NCBI GenBank assembly: GCA_902168225.1
Contig: CABHOW010000094.1
Location: 1 to 33,853, forward strand
Direction of reading: 5' to 3'
Source: an uncultured Flavihumibacter sp.
GTDB taxonomy: Bacteria > Bacteroidota > Bacteroidia > Chitinophagales > Chitinophagaceae
DNA length: 33,853 bases
The first letter of the stretch is position 1, and every line of letters starts with the position of its first letter. This document shows, piece after piece, positions 25,843-33,853 of the stretch. The notes beneath the pieces were generated by a model, which worked only from the letters and a program-made list of their open reading frames with translations, made no database searches and was not told where the DNA came from. A program made the position numbers and the translations under genes.

Positions 25843-26172
25843 TCAAAGAATAATTCGTAACCCCAAAAAAGAAGCTAACCCTATATTTAGCTTATTCAAG
25901 CCAGTTTTATCAATCTTACCTAATAATCCTTTAATTAGTATTTTATCTAGCGTAGCTATTTTATTCACTTTAATTAATGAGGCTTTCTTCAACCCATTAT
26001 TTTCGCTTGCATTTATTAAAAAATCCACCGGTGACTGATGAACAACCTGAGTAGTAATAAAACATACAGTCACATCGCGATCCACGGAACCTAATACCAG
26101 GGCTGGCCTGTACTTACTTGAAGTAAAATCCGTAAAAGGAAAGTTTACCAATACAATATCACCCTTATCCAT
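25843..26172 (-). CDS. PemK/MazF-family toxin (mRNA interferase)
   Basis: A 109-residue SH3-like toxin. The N-terminus GDIVLVNFPFTDFTSSKYRPALVLG is the classical PemK/MazF signature (strand, then K-x-RPALV), followed by VCFITTQ and the KASLIKVNKIATLDK strand. MazF-type toxins cleave mRNA at short sequences. The start overlaps the end of the antitoxin gene by 8 bases, which supports a toxin-antitoxin pair with the antitoxin first. The gene is intact. Preceded on the right by the antitoxin and on the left by about 100 bases of AT-rich spacer before the mdh terminator. Confidence 0.88.
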   Translation of the reverse strand: MDKGDIVLVNFPFTDFTSSKYRPALVLGSVDRDVTVCFITTQVVHQSPVDFLINASENNGLKKASLIKVNKIATLDKILIKGLLGKIDKTGLNKLNIGLASFLGLRIIL

Positions 26173-26395
26173 TATAAACTTCCTTTAAATCAGCTATACT
26201 ATACAGTTCTTCTTCATCTTTCAAAAAATCTAAAGATTTTGTAGTTGATGATAATTTAGCTAATTCAAAAGAAAAGTTTGTTACCTCTAATCTTTGGGAG
26301 AGAGAATCTACAAATTCAGCAACTTCCACTAATTTATTGTCTGGAAGTTTTTTGATTGCTTGAATTGTGGTTTCCATTAACGTATCTTTTATCAT
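26165..26395 (-). CDS. Antitoxin of the PemK/MazF pair (DUF2281-like)
   Basis: A 76-residue acidic protein. The helix IQAIKKLPDNKLVEVAEFVDSL is the DUF2281-type start seen in antitoxins next to PemK-like toxins; the C-terminal EEELYSIADLKEVYNG tail probably wraps the toxin. No full DNA-binding domain is obvious. A promoter-like TTGACA on the minus strand (26431-26436 complement) lies upstream. ATG 26395 is used; a second Met at residue 7 is possible. Overlaps the toxin gene by 8 bases. Confidence 0.78.
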   Translation of the reverse strand: MIKDTLMETTIQAIKKLPDNKLVEVAEFVDSLSQRLEVTNFSFELAKLSSTTKSLDFLKDEEELYSIADLKEVYNG

Positions 26396-26468
26396 AGTAT
26401 GGATTTTATATAAAATTACTATAAAAATACTGTCAAATGATGTTTAAACGTATATATATGTATAAATA

Positions 26469-27467
26469 CTATAGGCTTAATACTGTTTCAGCAATCGCTT
26501 CAATATCTTGTTCTTGCATACATTTAAAATGTCCTTTGGGGCATTTTTTTGTGCCATAATTGGAACAAGGTTGACATGATAAATTGGGTACTACAAAATT
26601 TTGATAGGGATGATCTCCCAATAACGCTAATTGTTGCTTACCATAGTAGGGCTCTACATCCAATTTAGGAGATGTACCACCCCAAATGGCAATCGTTTTT
26701 TTACCTAAAGCACAAGCTATATAGAGCAACCCGGTATCGTGCGATATTACCATTTTTGCTAACCGTATAATATCGGCAGATTCATTCAAGGAAAATTTTC
26801 CGCAGGCATTATAAATACGAATGGGATCCACAACAGCAATGGCTTCTCCTTCGGTATTATCTTCTTTACCACCTACCAAAATAATCGGAAACTGAATAGC
26901 AGTACACAATTCTTGTAGCTTAGTAATCGGTAGTTTTTTAGTATAATAGGAAGCTCCAATAACAATAGCAATATAACCTGCGCGGTGCGACAAAGGCAAG
27001 TCGCTATCAGATATCTTAGATGAGGGAGGAATGAAATAATCGAGTCCACGTTCATCATTCACCACACCCAAAGGCTTTAAAGTATCTACACATCTATCGC
27101 TGATATGCCTGCCACGCATTCGGTTAATACCAAATTTGGTAAGTAAAAATTTTTGTCGGCTTTCTTTATCATAAGTAAGTGCCGGCACATCAAGTCTCCA
27201 TTTAATGATACTTGTTCTAAAATTTTTATGAAGATCAATGATATAGTGATACCCTTCTTGCTTTAGGTATCCAATCAGCTCATTTAAATTATCATCATAA
27301 TAAAAAAACTTATCGATGTAGGGGTTTGCTTCAGTTACAGCCTTAAAAGATTTTTTGGTAAGGAAATGCACTTCTGCATTCGGCACTTGTTGTTTTAAAC
27401 AACGGATTGCCGGTGTAGTCAGTACAATATCACCTATGGAGGAAAATCTTATAACTAAAAACTTCAT
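26469..27467 (-). CDS. Family 9 glycosyltransferase (heptosyltransferase-like)
   Basis: A 332-residue GT9 enzyme, the group that includes the ADP-heptose:LPS heptosyltransferases. The N-terminal MKFLVIRFSSIGDIVLTTPA is the usual GT9 start with Asp13. The second domain has the donor-site region VISHDTGLLYIACALGKKTIAIWGG, and a Cys cluster (LSCQPCSNYGTKKCPKGHFKC) near the C-terminus is common in the family. ATG 27467 is chosen; the frame reaches 27524 but those 19 codons come from an AGTCCG repeat. Likely adds a sugar to lipooligosaccharide; exact donor and acceptor unknown. Confidence 0.88.
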   Translation of the reverse strand: MKFLVIRFSSIGDIVLTTPAIRCLKQQVPNAEVHFLTKKSFKAVTEANPYIDKFFYYDDNLNELIGYLKQEGYHYIIDLHKNFRTSIIKWRLDVPALTYDKESRQKFLLTKFGINRMRGRHISDRCVDTLKPLGVVNDERGLDYFIPPSSKISDSDLPLSHRAGYIAIVIGASYYTKKLPITKLQELCTAIQFPIILVGGKEDNTEGEAIAVVDPIRIYNACGKFSLNESADIIRLAKMVISHDTGLLYIACALGKKTIAIWGGTSPKLDVEPYYGKQQLALLGDHPYQNFVVPNLSCQPCSNYGTKKCPKGHFKCMQEQDIEAIAETVLSL

Positions 27468-27480
27468 GATGCAATATAAG

Positions 27481-27557
27481 TCGGGAAGTCCGAAAGTCGG
27501 AGAGTCCGAGAGTCCGTAAACCAACCTTCGGTCTTTCCGACTTTCCGACTCTCAGAC
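27481..27557. repeat. Long hairpin of AGTCCGAGAG microrepeats
   Basis: The left arm has AGTCCGAAAGTCGGAGAG-type units, then a short spacer (about 27520-27533), then the right arm TCTTTCCGACTTTCCGAC and CTCAGACT. The arms pair imperfectly. The right arm touches the TAG stop of the upstream MFS gene, and the left arm lies just before the GT9 start. Same family as 15120-15173. Confidence 0.82.
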
Positions 27558-28801
27558 TATTCCTCAAGATAATTCAAATCCTTTTGAAAGGTTTCTTCTG
27601 TAAAATAGAAAGCAATCAGCGTAATACTAATCACTACCACACCTGTTACCACACCACTTTGATATAAACTCCATCCCCATTTTTTTTGAAATAAGTTAAG
27701 GAACATCAAGTTGATTAGCGGTAATGCCCCCCGTACCATATTCGGAATAGTGGTAGCTGCAGTGGCGCGTAAATTAGTACCAAACTGTTCCGCACCCATG
27801 GTTACAAATATGGCCCAAAAGCCGGTACTAAATCCAAGCAAACCGCAGATCCAATACATGGTAGTATCGTTTGCGTTTACGGTACTAAAAAATAATAATA
27901 ATCCTAATACCGTTAGGCTATAGAAAATAAGTAATGCTTTTTTCCTGCTCTTAAAATATTGACTTACTAAGCCAATAAGAATATCTCCAAAAGCAATACC
28001 TGTATATGCATACATAATAGCCCTGCCACTTTCAATGGCATTTGCTCCATAAATTTCTCCTGCAAAACGGTTGCTTAAGTTCACTAAAATACCAATTACA
28101 TACCAGGTAGGTAATCCGATCAAAATGGCAAGCATATATTTTTTGAATCGTTTACCATTATTGAAAAACATAAAGAAGTTTCCTTTTTGAATATATTTAT
28201 TTTCTTTAGCTGTTTGATACATCCCGCTTTCTGCAACAGAAATTCTTAGCACTAATAAAAACAACCCTAAACCACCCCCAATTTTATAACATAAACGCCA
28301 ATCATCTGTGGCTTTATACACGAAATAAGCAAATACAGCCCCGAATAGACCAATGCCTGCAACCAAAGAAGTACCTACCCCTCTTTTATTTTTTGGTAAT
28401 AGTTCACTTACTAAAGTAATACCGGCTCCTAGCTCCCCTGCTAAACCAACACCTGCAACAAAACGAGCCCAGGCATATTGATCAACAGTTTGCACATAAC
28501 CGGTAACAAAATTGGCAATGGAATACAAAGCAATAGAGCCAAATAATACGCTTAGTCTTCCCTTCTTATCGCCTATAGTTCCCCATAAAATTCCTCCTAT
28601 AAGTAACCCTACCATTTGCCAATTAATAATTTGTGTGCTGGCAGCAAGTACTTGCGCCTTATCTGTTAATACCACACCCAAACCCAATAAACTTGGCTCT
28701 CTAACTATCGTAAATAAAAGTAAATCGTAGATATCTACAAAATAGCCAAGTGCTGCTACAATTACGGGTAAAGAGATAATTCCATATTGTTTTTGAGACA
28801 T
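27557..28801 (-). CDS. MFS transporter, copy 1
   Basis: A 414-residue major facilitator with about twelve hydrophobic segments. Motif A is GDKKGRLSVLFGS between helices 2 and 3; AGVGLAGELGAGITLVSELLPK and EQFGTNLRAT are distinctive. The start VIVAALGYFVDIYDLLLF resembles the metabolite:H+ symporter branch (sialate, shikimate or citrate type), but the substrate is not readable. It is a full-length paralogue of the next gene upstream (28811-30037), separated by 9 bases. Third or fourth gene of a transport operon that starts with the DAACS symporter. A stop-adjacent hairpin repeat follows. Confidence 0.88.
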   Translation of the reverse strand: MSQKQYGIISLPVIVAALGYFVDIYDLLLFTIVREPSLLGLGVVLTDKAQVLAASTQIINWQMVGLLIGGILWGTIGDKKGRLSVLFGSIALYSIANFVTGYVQTVDQYAWARFVAGVGLAGELGAGITLVSELLPKNKRGVGTSLVAGIGLFGAVFAYFVYKATDDWRLCYKIGGGLGLFLLVLRISVAESGMYQTAKENKYIQKGNFFMFFNNGKRFKKYMLAILIGLPTWYVIGILVNLSNRFAGEIYGANAIESGRAIMYAYTGIAFGDILIGLVSQYFKSRKKALLIFYSLTVLGLLLFFSTVNANDTTMYWICGLLGFSTGFWAIFVTMGAEQFGTNLRATAATTIPNMVRGALPLINLMFLNLFQKKWGWSLYQSGVVTGVVVISITLIAFYFTEETFQKDLNYLEE

Positions 28802-28810
28802 ATATACGCT

Positions 28811-30037
28811 TTAATTTATTTCTACAAAATCTAAGTTTTTTCCAAAGCTTTCTTTAATAGTAAAAGCAGCTATTAGGGCTACTGTCATTAATATTACACC
28901 TGTTATCCATCCACCGGTTACATAACTTCCGGTCATATCTCTTAATAATTTGAATAACAAGATAATTAAAGGTAAGGCGCCACGAACCATATTGGGAACA
29001 GATATGGCCGTTGTAGCTCTTAGGTTCGTACCAAATTGTTCTGCACTCATCGTAATATAAACGACAGAGAATCCGGTGCCGAAACCTAAACCTGCACAAA
29101 TCCAATACATGCCTTGTGCCGTACCGAGCGGTTGAATGAAATAAAGCAACATGAACAAAGCGGTAATTCCATAGAAAATAAACAATGCTTTTTTTCTACT
29201 CTTCAAATAATTGCTTAATAGTCCGGTGGTAATATCTCCGAAAGCGATAGCGGTATACTGATACATAATGGCTTTACCGGGGTCTACCCCTTCAATACCA
29301 AATGCTTCCCCAAATTTATCCGAAAAAGTTACTAATACCCCTATCACGTACCAGGCAGGTATGCCAATTAAAATACATTTTAAGTAACGGATAAAACGCT
29401 CCCTATTATTCAAGAGCATCATATAATTACCTCTCTGTACGGATTGATTTTTTAATTGATTATATAAACCACTTTCGAAAATACTAACGCGTAATAATAA
29501 TAATAATAAACCCATACCACCACCAATAAAATAACAGGTACGCCAATGAAAATTTTCTTTTAAGAAAAATGCAATCACAGCTCCCACAATTCCAAAACCG
29601 GCAATAACAGAGGCGGCGATCCCTCTTTTTTCTTTTGGCAATAACTCGCTTACCAGGGTGATGCTCGCACCTAATTCACCTGCTAATCCCACACCGGCTA
29701 TAAAACGCATCAAAGTATATTGTGGTACTGTATTTACAAAACCATTGGCAATATTGGCCAATGAATACATGAGTATGGAACCAAATAAAACACTTAGCCG
29801 ACCTTTCTTATCACCCATGATACCCCAAAGTATGCCGCCTACTAATAATCCGATCAATTGGATGCTAATAATCCATTCGCCCTGATGTAATACTTCGTGG
29901 GGAGTTAATCCTAGATCGGCTAAACTAGGTTTTCGTATAATGCCAAATAAAAGAAGATCATACACATCTACAAAAAAACCAAGCGCACCCACAATTACCG
30001 GGAGAGAGAATATGCTATATGTTTTAGTACTACTCAC
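28811..30037 (-). CDS. MFS transporter, copy 2 (start codon supplied by a repeat)
   Basis: A 408-residue major facilitator colinear with copy 1: the same GDKKGRLSVLFGS motif, AGVGLAGELGASITLVSELLPK and EQFGTNLRAT, and the same opening SLPVIVGALGFFVDVYDLLLF. The pair probably arose by tandem duplication; sequence differs throughout, so it is not recent. The start is a GTG at 30037 that lies in a TAGTGAGTAGT repeat, and residues 2-4 (Ser-Ser-Thr) are repeat-derived. No upstream ATG is available before the DedA stop. Substrate unknown, possibly different from copy 1. Confidence 0.86.
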   Translation of the reverse strand: MSSTKTYSIFSLPVIVGALGFFVDVYDLLLFGIIRKPSLADLGLTPHEVLHQGEWIISIQLIGLLVGGILWGIMGDKKGRLSVLFGSILMYSLANIANGFVNTVPQYTLMRFIAGVGLAGELGASITLVSELLPKEKRGIAASVIAGFGIVGAVIAFFLKENFHWRTCYFIGGGMGLLLLLLRVSIFESGLYNQLKNQSVQRGNYMMLLNNRERFIRYLKCILIGIPAWYVIGVLVTFSDKFGEAFGIEGVDPGKAIMYQYTAIAFGDITTGLLSNYLKSRKKALFIFYGITALFMLLYFIQPLGTAQGMYWICAGLGFGTGFSVVYITMSAEQFGTNLRATTAISVPNMVRGALPLIILLFKLLRDMTGSYVTGGWITGVILMTVALIAAFTIKESFGKNLDFVEIN

Positions 30038-30058
30038 TATACACTATTCACTAAACAC
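30031..30058. repeat. TAGTGAATAGTG microrepeat between dedA and MFS copy 2
   Basis: On the minus strand TAGTGAATAGTGTATAGTGA runs from the DedA stop codon to the MFS start. It supplies both codons (TAG and GTG). Same family as 14544-14639 and 24131-24165. Confidence 0.78.
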
Positions 30059-30773
30059 TTTTTTTCTTCCCAAACACTAACTTGAAAATTACCGGTGCAG
30101 TAGTTACTAATACGATCCCCAGTACAATTACTTCAAGGTGCTTTTTTAAGTCGAATCCGAATTGAGCAAGAATCCATTTCTGCAAAAAATGCCCCGCTAA
30201 GATCATGGTACTCACCCAGGCAATACAACCAACAATATTATAGAAGCTGAATTTTTTTTGATCCATGGCAACGATACCGGCTACAATAGGGGCGAAAGTT
30301 CTTACAATGGGCAAAAAACGAGCAATAATAATGGCACCGCCTCCATGTTGCTCATAAAAGTCGTGCGCCTGTTGCAAATATCTTTGCTTGAATAACAGGT
30401 TATCTTTCCATTGGTACATAGCCGGACCAATTCGTTTACCAAATGTATACCCTACCGTATTTCCTATAATTCCCGCTACGCTTACCAAGGCGATCAATAC
30501 GAATAAATCGAGCCACTCATTTTGTATGGTACCTAAGCCTATCAATTTCAAAAATTCATGTGATAAACCGGGTGCTACAGTAGCGCCTTCGCCAATGGTG
30601 TGTGCAAAAATACCTGCTACAAAAAGCAGGGAATCGCCCGGTAAGAAGAATCCGGCAAATAATCCTGTTTCTGCAAAAATCACAAAGAGTATGAGCCACA
30701 AACCTCCGTTCTCAACATAGAACTGAGGCTGTAATAATTGTGTCCAATGAAAATCAAGTAATATCGCTACCAT
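30051..30773 (-). CDS. DedA-family membrane protein
   Basis: A 240-residue DedA/VTT membrane protein. AETGLFAGFFLPGDSLLFVAG (acidic Glu35, Asp47) and ARFLPIVRTFAPIVAGI (Arg152, Arg158) are the family's conserved functional pairs. Some DedA proteins flip undecaprenyl phosphate or phospholipids and depend on the proton gradient. It follows the DAACS symporter by 9 bases and precedes the MFS pair, so it is part of the operon. Its stop codon lies within a microrepeat. Intact. Confidence 0.92.
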   Translation of the reverse strand: MVAILLDFHWTQLLQPQFYVENGGLWLILFVIFAETGLFAGFFLPGDSLLFVAGIFAHTIGEGATVAPGLSHEFLKLIGLGTIQNEWLDLFVLIALVSVAGIIGNTVGYTFGKRIGPAMYQWKDNLLFKQRYLQQAHDFYEQHGGGAIIIARFLPIVRTFAPIVAGIVAMDQKKFSFYNIVGCIAWVSTMILAGHFLQKWILAQFGFDLKKHLEVIVLGIVLVTTAPVIFKLVFGKKKSV

Positions 30774-30782
30774 ACTATTTCT

Positions 30783-32030
30783 TTAAGCAGCAGTAGCTGC
30801 GGTTTCATTTAATTCTCCCTCCCATTTACTTACCACACTGGTGGCTAAAGCATTCCCCAATACATTGGTACCGGTGCGGAACATATCACAGAAATGATCG
30901 ATGGGTAAAATCAGGGCTACCCCTTCAGGTGGAATTTTAAACATGGCACAGGTAGCTAATACGATTATCAAGGATGCTCTCGGAACACCCGCAATACCTT
31001 TGCTCGTAAGCATCAGCACCAATAACATCGTAAGTTGCTCACCAATGGGCATGTGGATACCATAGGCTTGCGCAATAGCTAAGCTGGCAAAAGTCATGTA
31101 CATCATACTTCCATCTAAATTGAAAGAGTAACCCAACGGAAGTATAAAAGAAACGATTTTATTTTTACAACCAAAGCGTTCTAACTCTACAGTTAATTTT
31201 GGAAACACGGCTTCGCTACTGGTTGTGCTAAACGCTACCAATAAAGGGTTTGCGATATGCTGAAATAAATTTTTCATTCTTTTACCTAAGATGATAAATC
31301 CTGCTGTTGAAAGAAGGATCCACAGTATGGCGATCCCCAATACGAAATAGGCGAAATAAATAAAGTAAAAACTAAAAATACCCAATCCTTTTTCTGCAAC
31401 TACAGCAGCCAAGGTGCCGAATACACCTACAGGGGCAATATTCATTACATATCCTACTATTTTTAAAATGATATGTGCTACCACATCTAACGCCTTGATA
31501 AGGGGTTTTGAATATTCACCCAAATTAGCAGCTGCTACACCAAAGAAAATAGAGAACACTACGATTTGTAAAATTTCATTGGTAGCTAAGGCATCAAAAG
31601 CACTGGAAGGCACTACATGCTCAATAAATTTTTGCAGGGAGAATTCTGTTGTTTTACCCATCAGGTCTTTTAATCCTGCATTATCGGCCTGCGTTAAATC
31701 TATATAGGAGCCGGGTTTAAAAAAATTTACCAATACCATACCTATAAGCAAGCTCACCAAAGAAGCGCTGATAAACCAAAGCATGGCTTTCCCGCCTACT
31801 CGACCAACCGTTTTCAAATCACCCAGTTTAGCAATGCCTACCACTAATGTGGTAAACACAAGCGGAGCAATGATCGTTTTTACCAATCGTATAAATATGG
31901 TGCCCAGCAATTTGATGCTTTTGGCAAATGTTCCGATCGTTTCGGGCGCAGCCGTTTCATGCACAATATAACCGGCTATAATGCCCAAAAACATAGCAAT
32001 TATGATGGAGATCGTTAGCTTATTCTTCAT
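30783..32030 (-). CDS. Dicarboxylate/amino acid:cation symporter (DAACS, GltP-like)
   Basis: A 415-residue transporter of the glutamate/aspartate/C4-dicarboxylate family. The serine-rich hairpin STTSSE (268-273), NLDGS (304-308, in place of NMDGT), the SKGIAGVPRAS loop (343-353) and DHFCDMFRTGTNVLGN (378-393) are all in place. ATG 32030 is chosen over a start at 32051 because MKNKLTISIIIAMFLG is the normal opening. First gene of the minus-strand transport operon, with DedA starting 9 bases after. Probably takes up glutamate, aspartate or dicarboxylates; the Met-to-Leu change in NMDGT could affect sodium or substrate binding. Confidence 0.93.
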   Translation of the reverse strand: MKNKLTISIIIAMFLGIIAGYIVHETAAPETIGTFAKSIKLLGTIFIRLVKTIIAPLVFTTLVVGIAKLGDLKTVGRVGGKAMLWFISASLVSLLIGMVLVNFFKPGSYIDLTQADNAGLKDLMGKTTEFSLQKFIEHVVPSSAFDALATNEILQIVVFSIFFGVAAANLGEYSKPLIKALDVVAHIILKIVGYVMNIAPVGVFGTLAAVVAEKGLGIFSFYFIYFAYFVLGIAILWILLSTAGFIILGKRMKNLFQHIANPLLVAFSTTSSEAVFPKLTVELERFGCKNKIVSFILPLGYSFNLDGSMMYMTFASLAIAQAYGIHMPIGEQLTMLLVLMLTSKGIAGVPRASLIIVLATCAMFKIPPEGVALILPIDHFCDMFRTGTNVLGNALATSVVSKWEGELNETAATAA

Positions 32031-32165
32031 CAGCAACAAATTTGGCGGCAATATAACCTAATAATTGGAATAGCCTGTAGGATAGATTTGTGTAAGTTTT
32101 GGTGGTAGGAAGCGATATTATGATTATTTTGCCCAACATTCTACAAAGAACCCAATTAACAAATT

Positions 32166-33737
32166 ATGAGTTTATTTAGAAAGAAATCACTTTCCGTGAT
32201 GTTGTCTCAAGCCGGTGATTCTGAAAAGGGATTAAAAAGAACCCTCGGAGCCGGTAATCTTGTGGCACTCGGTATCGGTGCTATTATTGGTGCCGGATTA
32301 TTTGTAAGAACAGCCGCTGCTTCTGCCGAAGCTGCTGGTCCGGCTGTTACTATTTCCTTTATTGTAGCTGCTATTGGTTGCGCATTCGCAGGTTTATGTT
32401 ACGCTGAATTCGCTGCTATGATACCTATTGCAGGTAGTGCCTATGCATACTCTTATGTAACCATGGGTGAATTGGTTGCCTGGATCATTGGATGGGCCCT
32501 GATTATGGAATATGCATTGGGTGCTGCTACGGTGTCTATCGCATGGAGCGAATATTTAAATAATTTATTGGGCGGAACCATACCCTATCAATGGTGCCAT
32601 TCCCCTTTTGAGAAATTATACCAGGTAACCGGTGATGCCGTAAATCAAATTACGGCTGTGTTGCCAGTTGCCGCTAAATCTGTTAAACATGGTATTCTTT
32701 TATTAAGTGCCGACCAGTACAAGGCTTTACCCGCTAACCTAACCGGCTTAGTGTCTATTACAAGCGGTATCGTAAATGCTCCTGCTCTTATCATCTTATT
32801 GCTATTAACGCTTTTGTTAATAAAGGGATCGCAGGAATCAGCTTTTGTAAATATGATCATCGTATTTGTAAAAGTGGCCATTGTATTGCTTTTCATCGGT
32901 TTTGGTTGGAAATTCATCAACCCACAAAATCATACCCCTTACTTAATTCCTGAAGGAACGGTTGGACATGAAGGGTTCTTTAAATGGGGATGGGGTGGTG
33001 TACTCGGTGGCGCGGCCATTGTATTCTTTGCCTTTATTGGTTTTGATGCCGTAAGCACTGCCGCTCAGGAAGCCAAAAATCCTAAAAGAGATATGCCCAT
33101 CGGTATCCTTGGCTCTTTAGTGGTATGTACCATATTGTACATTTTATTCGGACATGTATTGACAGGAGTTGCCAACTATACCGAATTTAAAACAGCAGGT
33201 AAAGAAGCTTCCGTAGCGTATGCCATTCAAACCTATATGAAAGGGTATGAATGGTTGGGTACCAGTGTAACAGTAGCGATCCTTGCCGGTTTCTCTTCTG
33301 TAATATTGGTGATGTTAATGGGGCAAAGTCGTATTTTCTATACGATGAGTAATGATGGATTGATTCCGAAAGCTTTTGGCGATTTGCATCCTAAATTTAA
33401 AACACCTTATAAAGCCAATTGGATATTATTCATTTTCGTAGGCTTATTTGCCGCTTTTATACCGGGTAGTGTGGCAGGTGATCTAACTTCTTTCGGAACA
33501 TTATTTGCCTTCGTATTAGTGAGTATCGGGGTTTGGATCTTACGCATAAAATCGCCCGAAATGGAGCGACCATTCAAAACACCATTAGTTCCTTTAGTAC
33601 CCATTTTAGGTGCTGTTATTTGTTTAGGTATGATCGTTGCATTAGATCAACAAACATTAAAAGTAGCTTTTGGATGGATGGCTATAGGTTTGGTAGTTTA
33701 CTTCTCTTACTCTAAAAACAGAAGTGCACTAAAATAG
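32166..33737 (+). CDS. APC-family amino acid permease
   Basis: A 523-residue permease with about twelve hydrophobic segments. GLKRTLGAGNLVALGIGAIIGAGLF (22-46, glycine-rich first helix), GFDAVSTAAQEAKNPKRDMPIGI and the MGQSRIFYTMSNDGLIPKAF segment are typical of the cationic amino acid transporter (CAT/YfnA-like) branch. Diverges from the DAACS operon over a 135-base gap containing TTG and TATTTTG elements. Ended by an intrinsic terminator. Exact amino acid unknown. Confidence 0.93.
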   Translation: MSLFRKKSLSVMLSQAGDSEKGLKRTLGAGNLVALGIGAIIGAGLFVRTAAASAEAAGPAVTISFIVAAIGCAFAGLCYAEFAAMIPIAGSAYAYSYVTMGELVAWIIGWALIMEYALGAATVSIAWSEYLNNLLGGTIPYQWCHSPFEKLYQVTGDAVNQITAVLPVAAKSVKHGILLLSADQYKALPANLTGLVSITSGIVNAPALIILLLLTLLLIKGSQESAFVNMIIVFVKVAIVLLFIGFGWKFINPQNHTPYLIPEGTVGHEGFFKWGWGGVLGGAAIVFFAFIGFDAVSTAAQEAKNPKRDMPIGILGSLVVCTILYILFGHVLTGVANYTEFKTAGKEASVAYAIQTYMKGYEWLGTSVTVAILAGFSSVILVMLMGQSRIFYTMSNDGLIPKAFGDLHPKFKTPYKANWILFIFVGLFAAFIPGSVAGDLTSFGTLFAFVLVSIGVWILRIKSPEMERPFKTPLVPLVPILGAVICLGMIVALDQQTLKVAFGWMAIGLVVYFSYSKNRSALK

Positions 33738-33756
33738 CAACCATATAAATTTTAAT

Positions 33757-33786
33757 AAAACCCGTTACGATAGTGGCGGGTTTTTT
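33757..33786 (+). terminator. Intrinsic terminator after the APC permease
   Basis: AAAACCCG (33757-33764) and CGGGTTTT (33777-33784) form a stem around a 12-base loop, with a T run continuing, 20 bases after the stop codon. Confidence 0.88.
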
Positions 33787-33792
33787 ATTGGC

Positions 33793-33823
33793 TTGGGAAC
33801 AAGAAGAATATGCAGTAATTTTG
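33793..33823 (+). promoter_or_regulatory. Promoter-like pair for a gene beyond the window
   Basis: TTG (33793-33795) and TAATTTTG (33816-33823), 20 bases apart, fit the Bacteroidetes -33/-7 consensus. The downstream gene lies outside the window. Confidence 0.5.
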
Positions 33824-33825
33824 CG

Positions 33826-33853
33826 AAATAGGTTATAGGCGATAGGTTATAGG
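33826..33853. repeat. GGTTATAGGCGATAGG microrepeat at contig end
   Basis: AATAGGTTATAGGCGATAGG and a further GTTATAGG end the window. Related to the in-frame insertion at 2463-2546 and the ATAGACCATAG units near 24113. The contig may break here because of this repeat. Confidence 0.7.

Noticed and set aside
27468..27524. N-terminal extension of the GT9 glycosyltransferase
   Set aside because: These codons translate an AGTCCG repeat; the conserved MKFLVIRFSSIGD start is at 27467.
28854..29105. Minus-strand small protein inside MFS copy 2
   Set aside because: It is an alternative frame of the transporter gene, rich in Arg/Tyr/Cys as expected for an out-of-frame reading.

Overview
The window reads as a contig end from a low-G+C Bacteroidota genome, most likely Chitinophagaceae or a close relative. 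I infer this from promoters with the Bacteroidetes TTG / TAnnTTTG architecture, a roughly 1100-residue SecA, the MaeB, M61, SPOR and MlaE/MlaF set, and families of short, hairpin-prone intergenic repeats. No rRNA, tRNA, CRISPR array or complete insertion sequence was seen. Bases 1-69 are not genomic: they are an Illumina Nextera P7 adapter with index and Tn5 mosaic end left on the contig.

Layout. 70-505 has no gene but holds a dense hairpin block (285-468). A class II Fic protein with a C-terminal winged helix (506-1651, minus) has two palindromes at its start. An overlapping five-gene minus-strand operon follows (7360 down to 1719): M61 peptidase, UbiA prenyltransferase, type III polyketide synthase, SAM methyltransferase and an FAD oxidoreductase, which looks like a small pathway for a prenylated or membrane-embedded polyketide. 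A frameshifted small secreted protein and a ParDE toxin-antitoxin pair come next. Then come minus-strand housekeeping genes: MBL/beta-CASP nuclease, DUF4442, MlaE permease, malic enzyme MaeB, M20 amidohydrolase, SPOR protein, DeoC, a four-helix-bundle protein and SecA.

From 19747 the genes mostly run plus: a membrane protein, AtpG away from the other ATP synthase genes, ScpB with an in-frame amber codon before a 65-codon tail, LysA, an MlaF-like ATPase, a thioredoxin-like protein and malate dehydrogenase. A PemK/MazF-type toxin-antitoxin pair lies on the minus strand after the mdh terminator. A minus-strand transport operon follows: DAACS symporter, DedA, two MFS paralogues, then a family 9 glycosyltransferase. 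An APC amino-acid permease on the plus strand closes the window.

The most unusual theme is the set of short repeats between genes: units of the TAGTGAGTAG, AGTCCGAGAG, AATTCATAATT, CTTTGCG, GGTTATAGG and GCTTCGACAAGC types. They sit directly at stop and start codons, supply C-terminal codons (ABC ATPase, four-helix-bundle protein), supply a GTG start (MFS transporter), and appear once as an in-frame insertion inside an enzyme (2463-2546).
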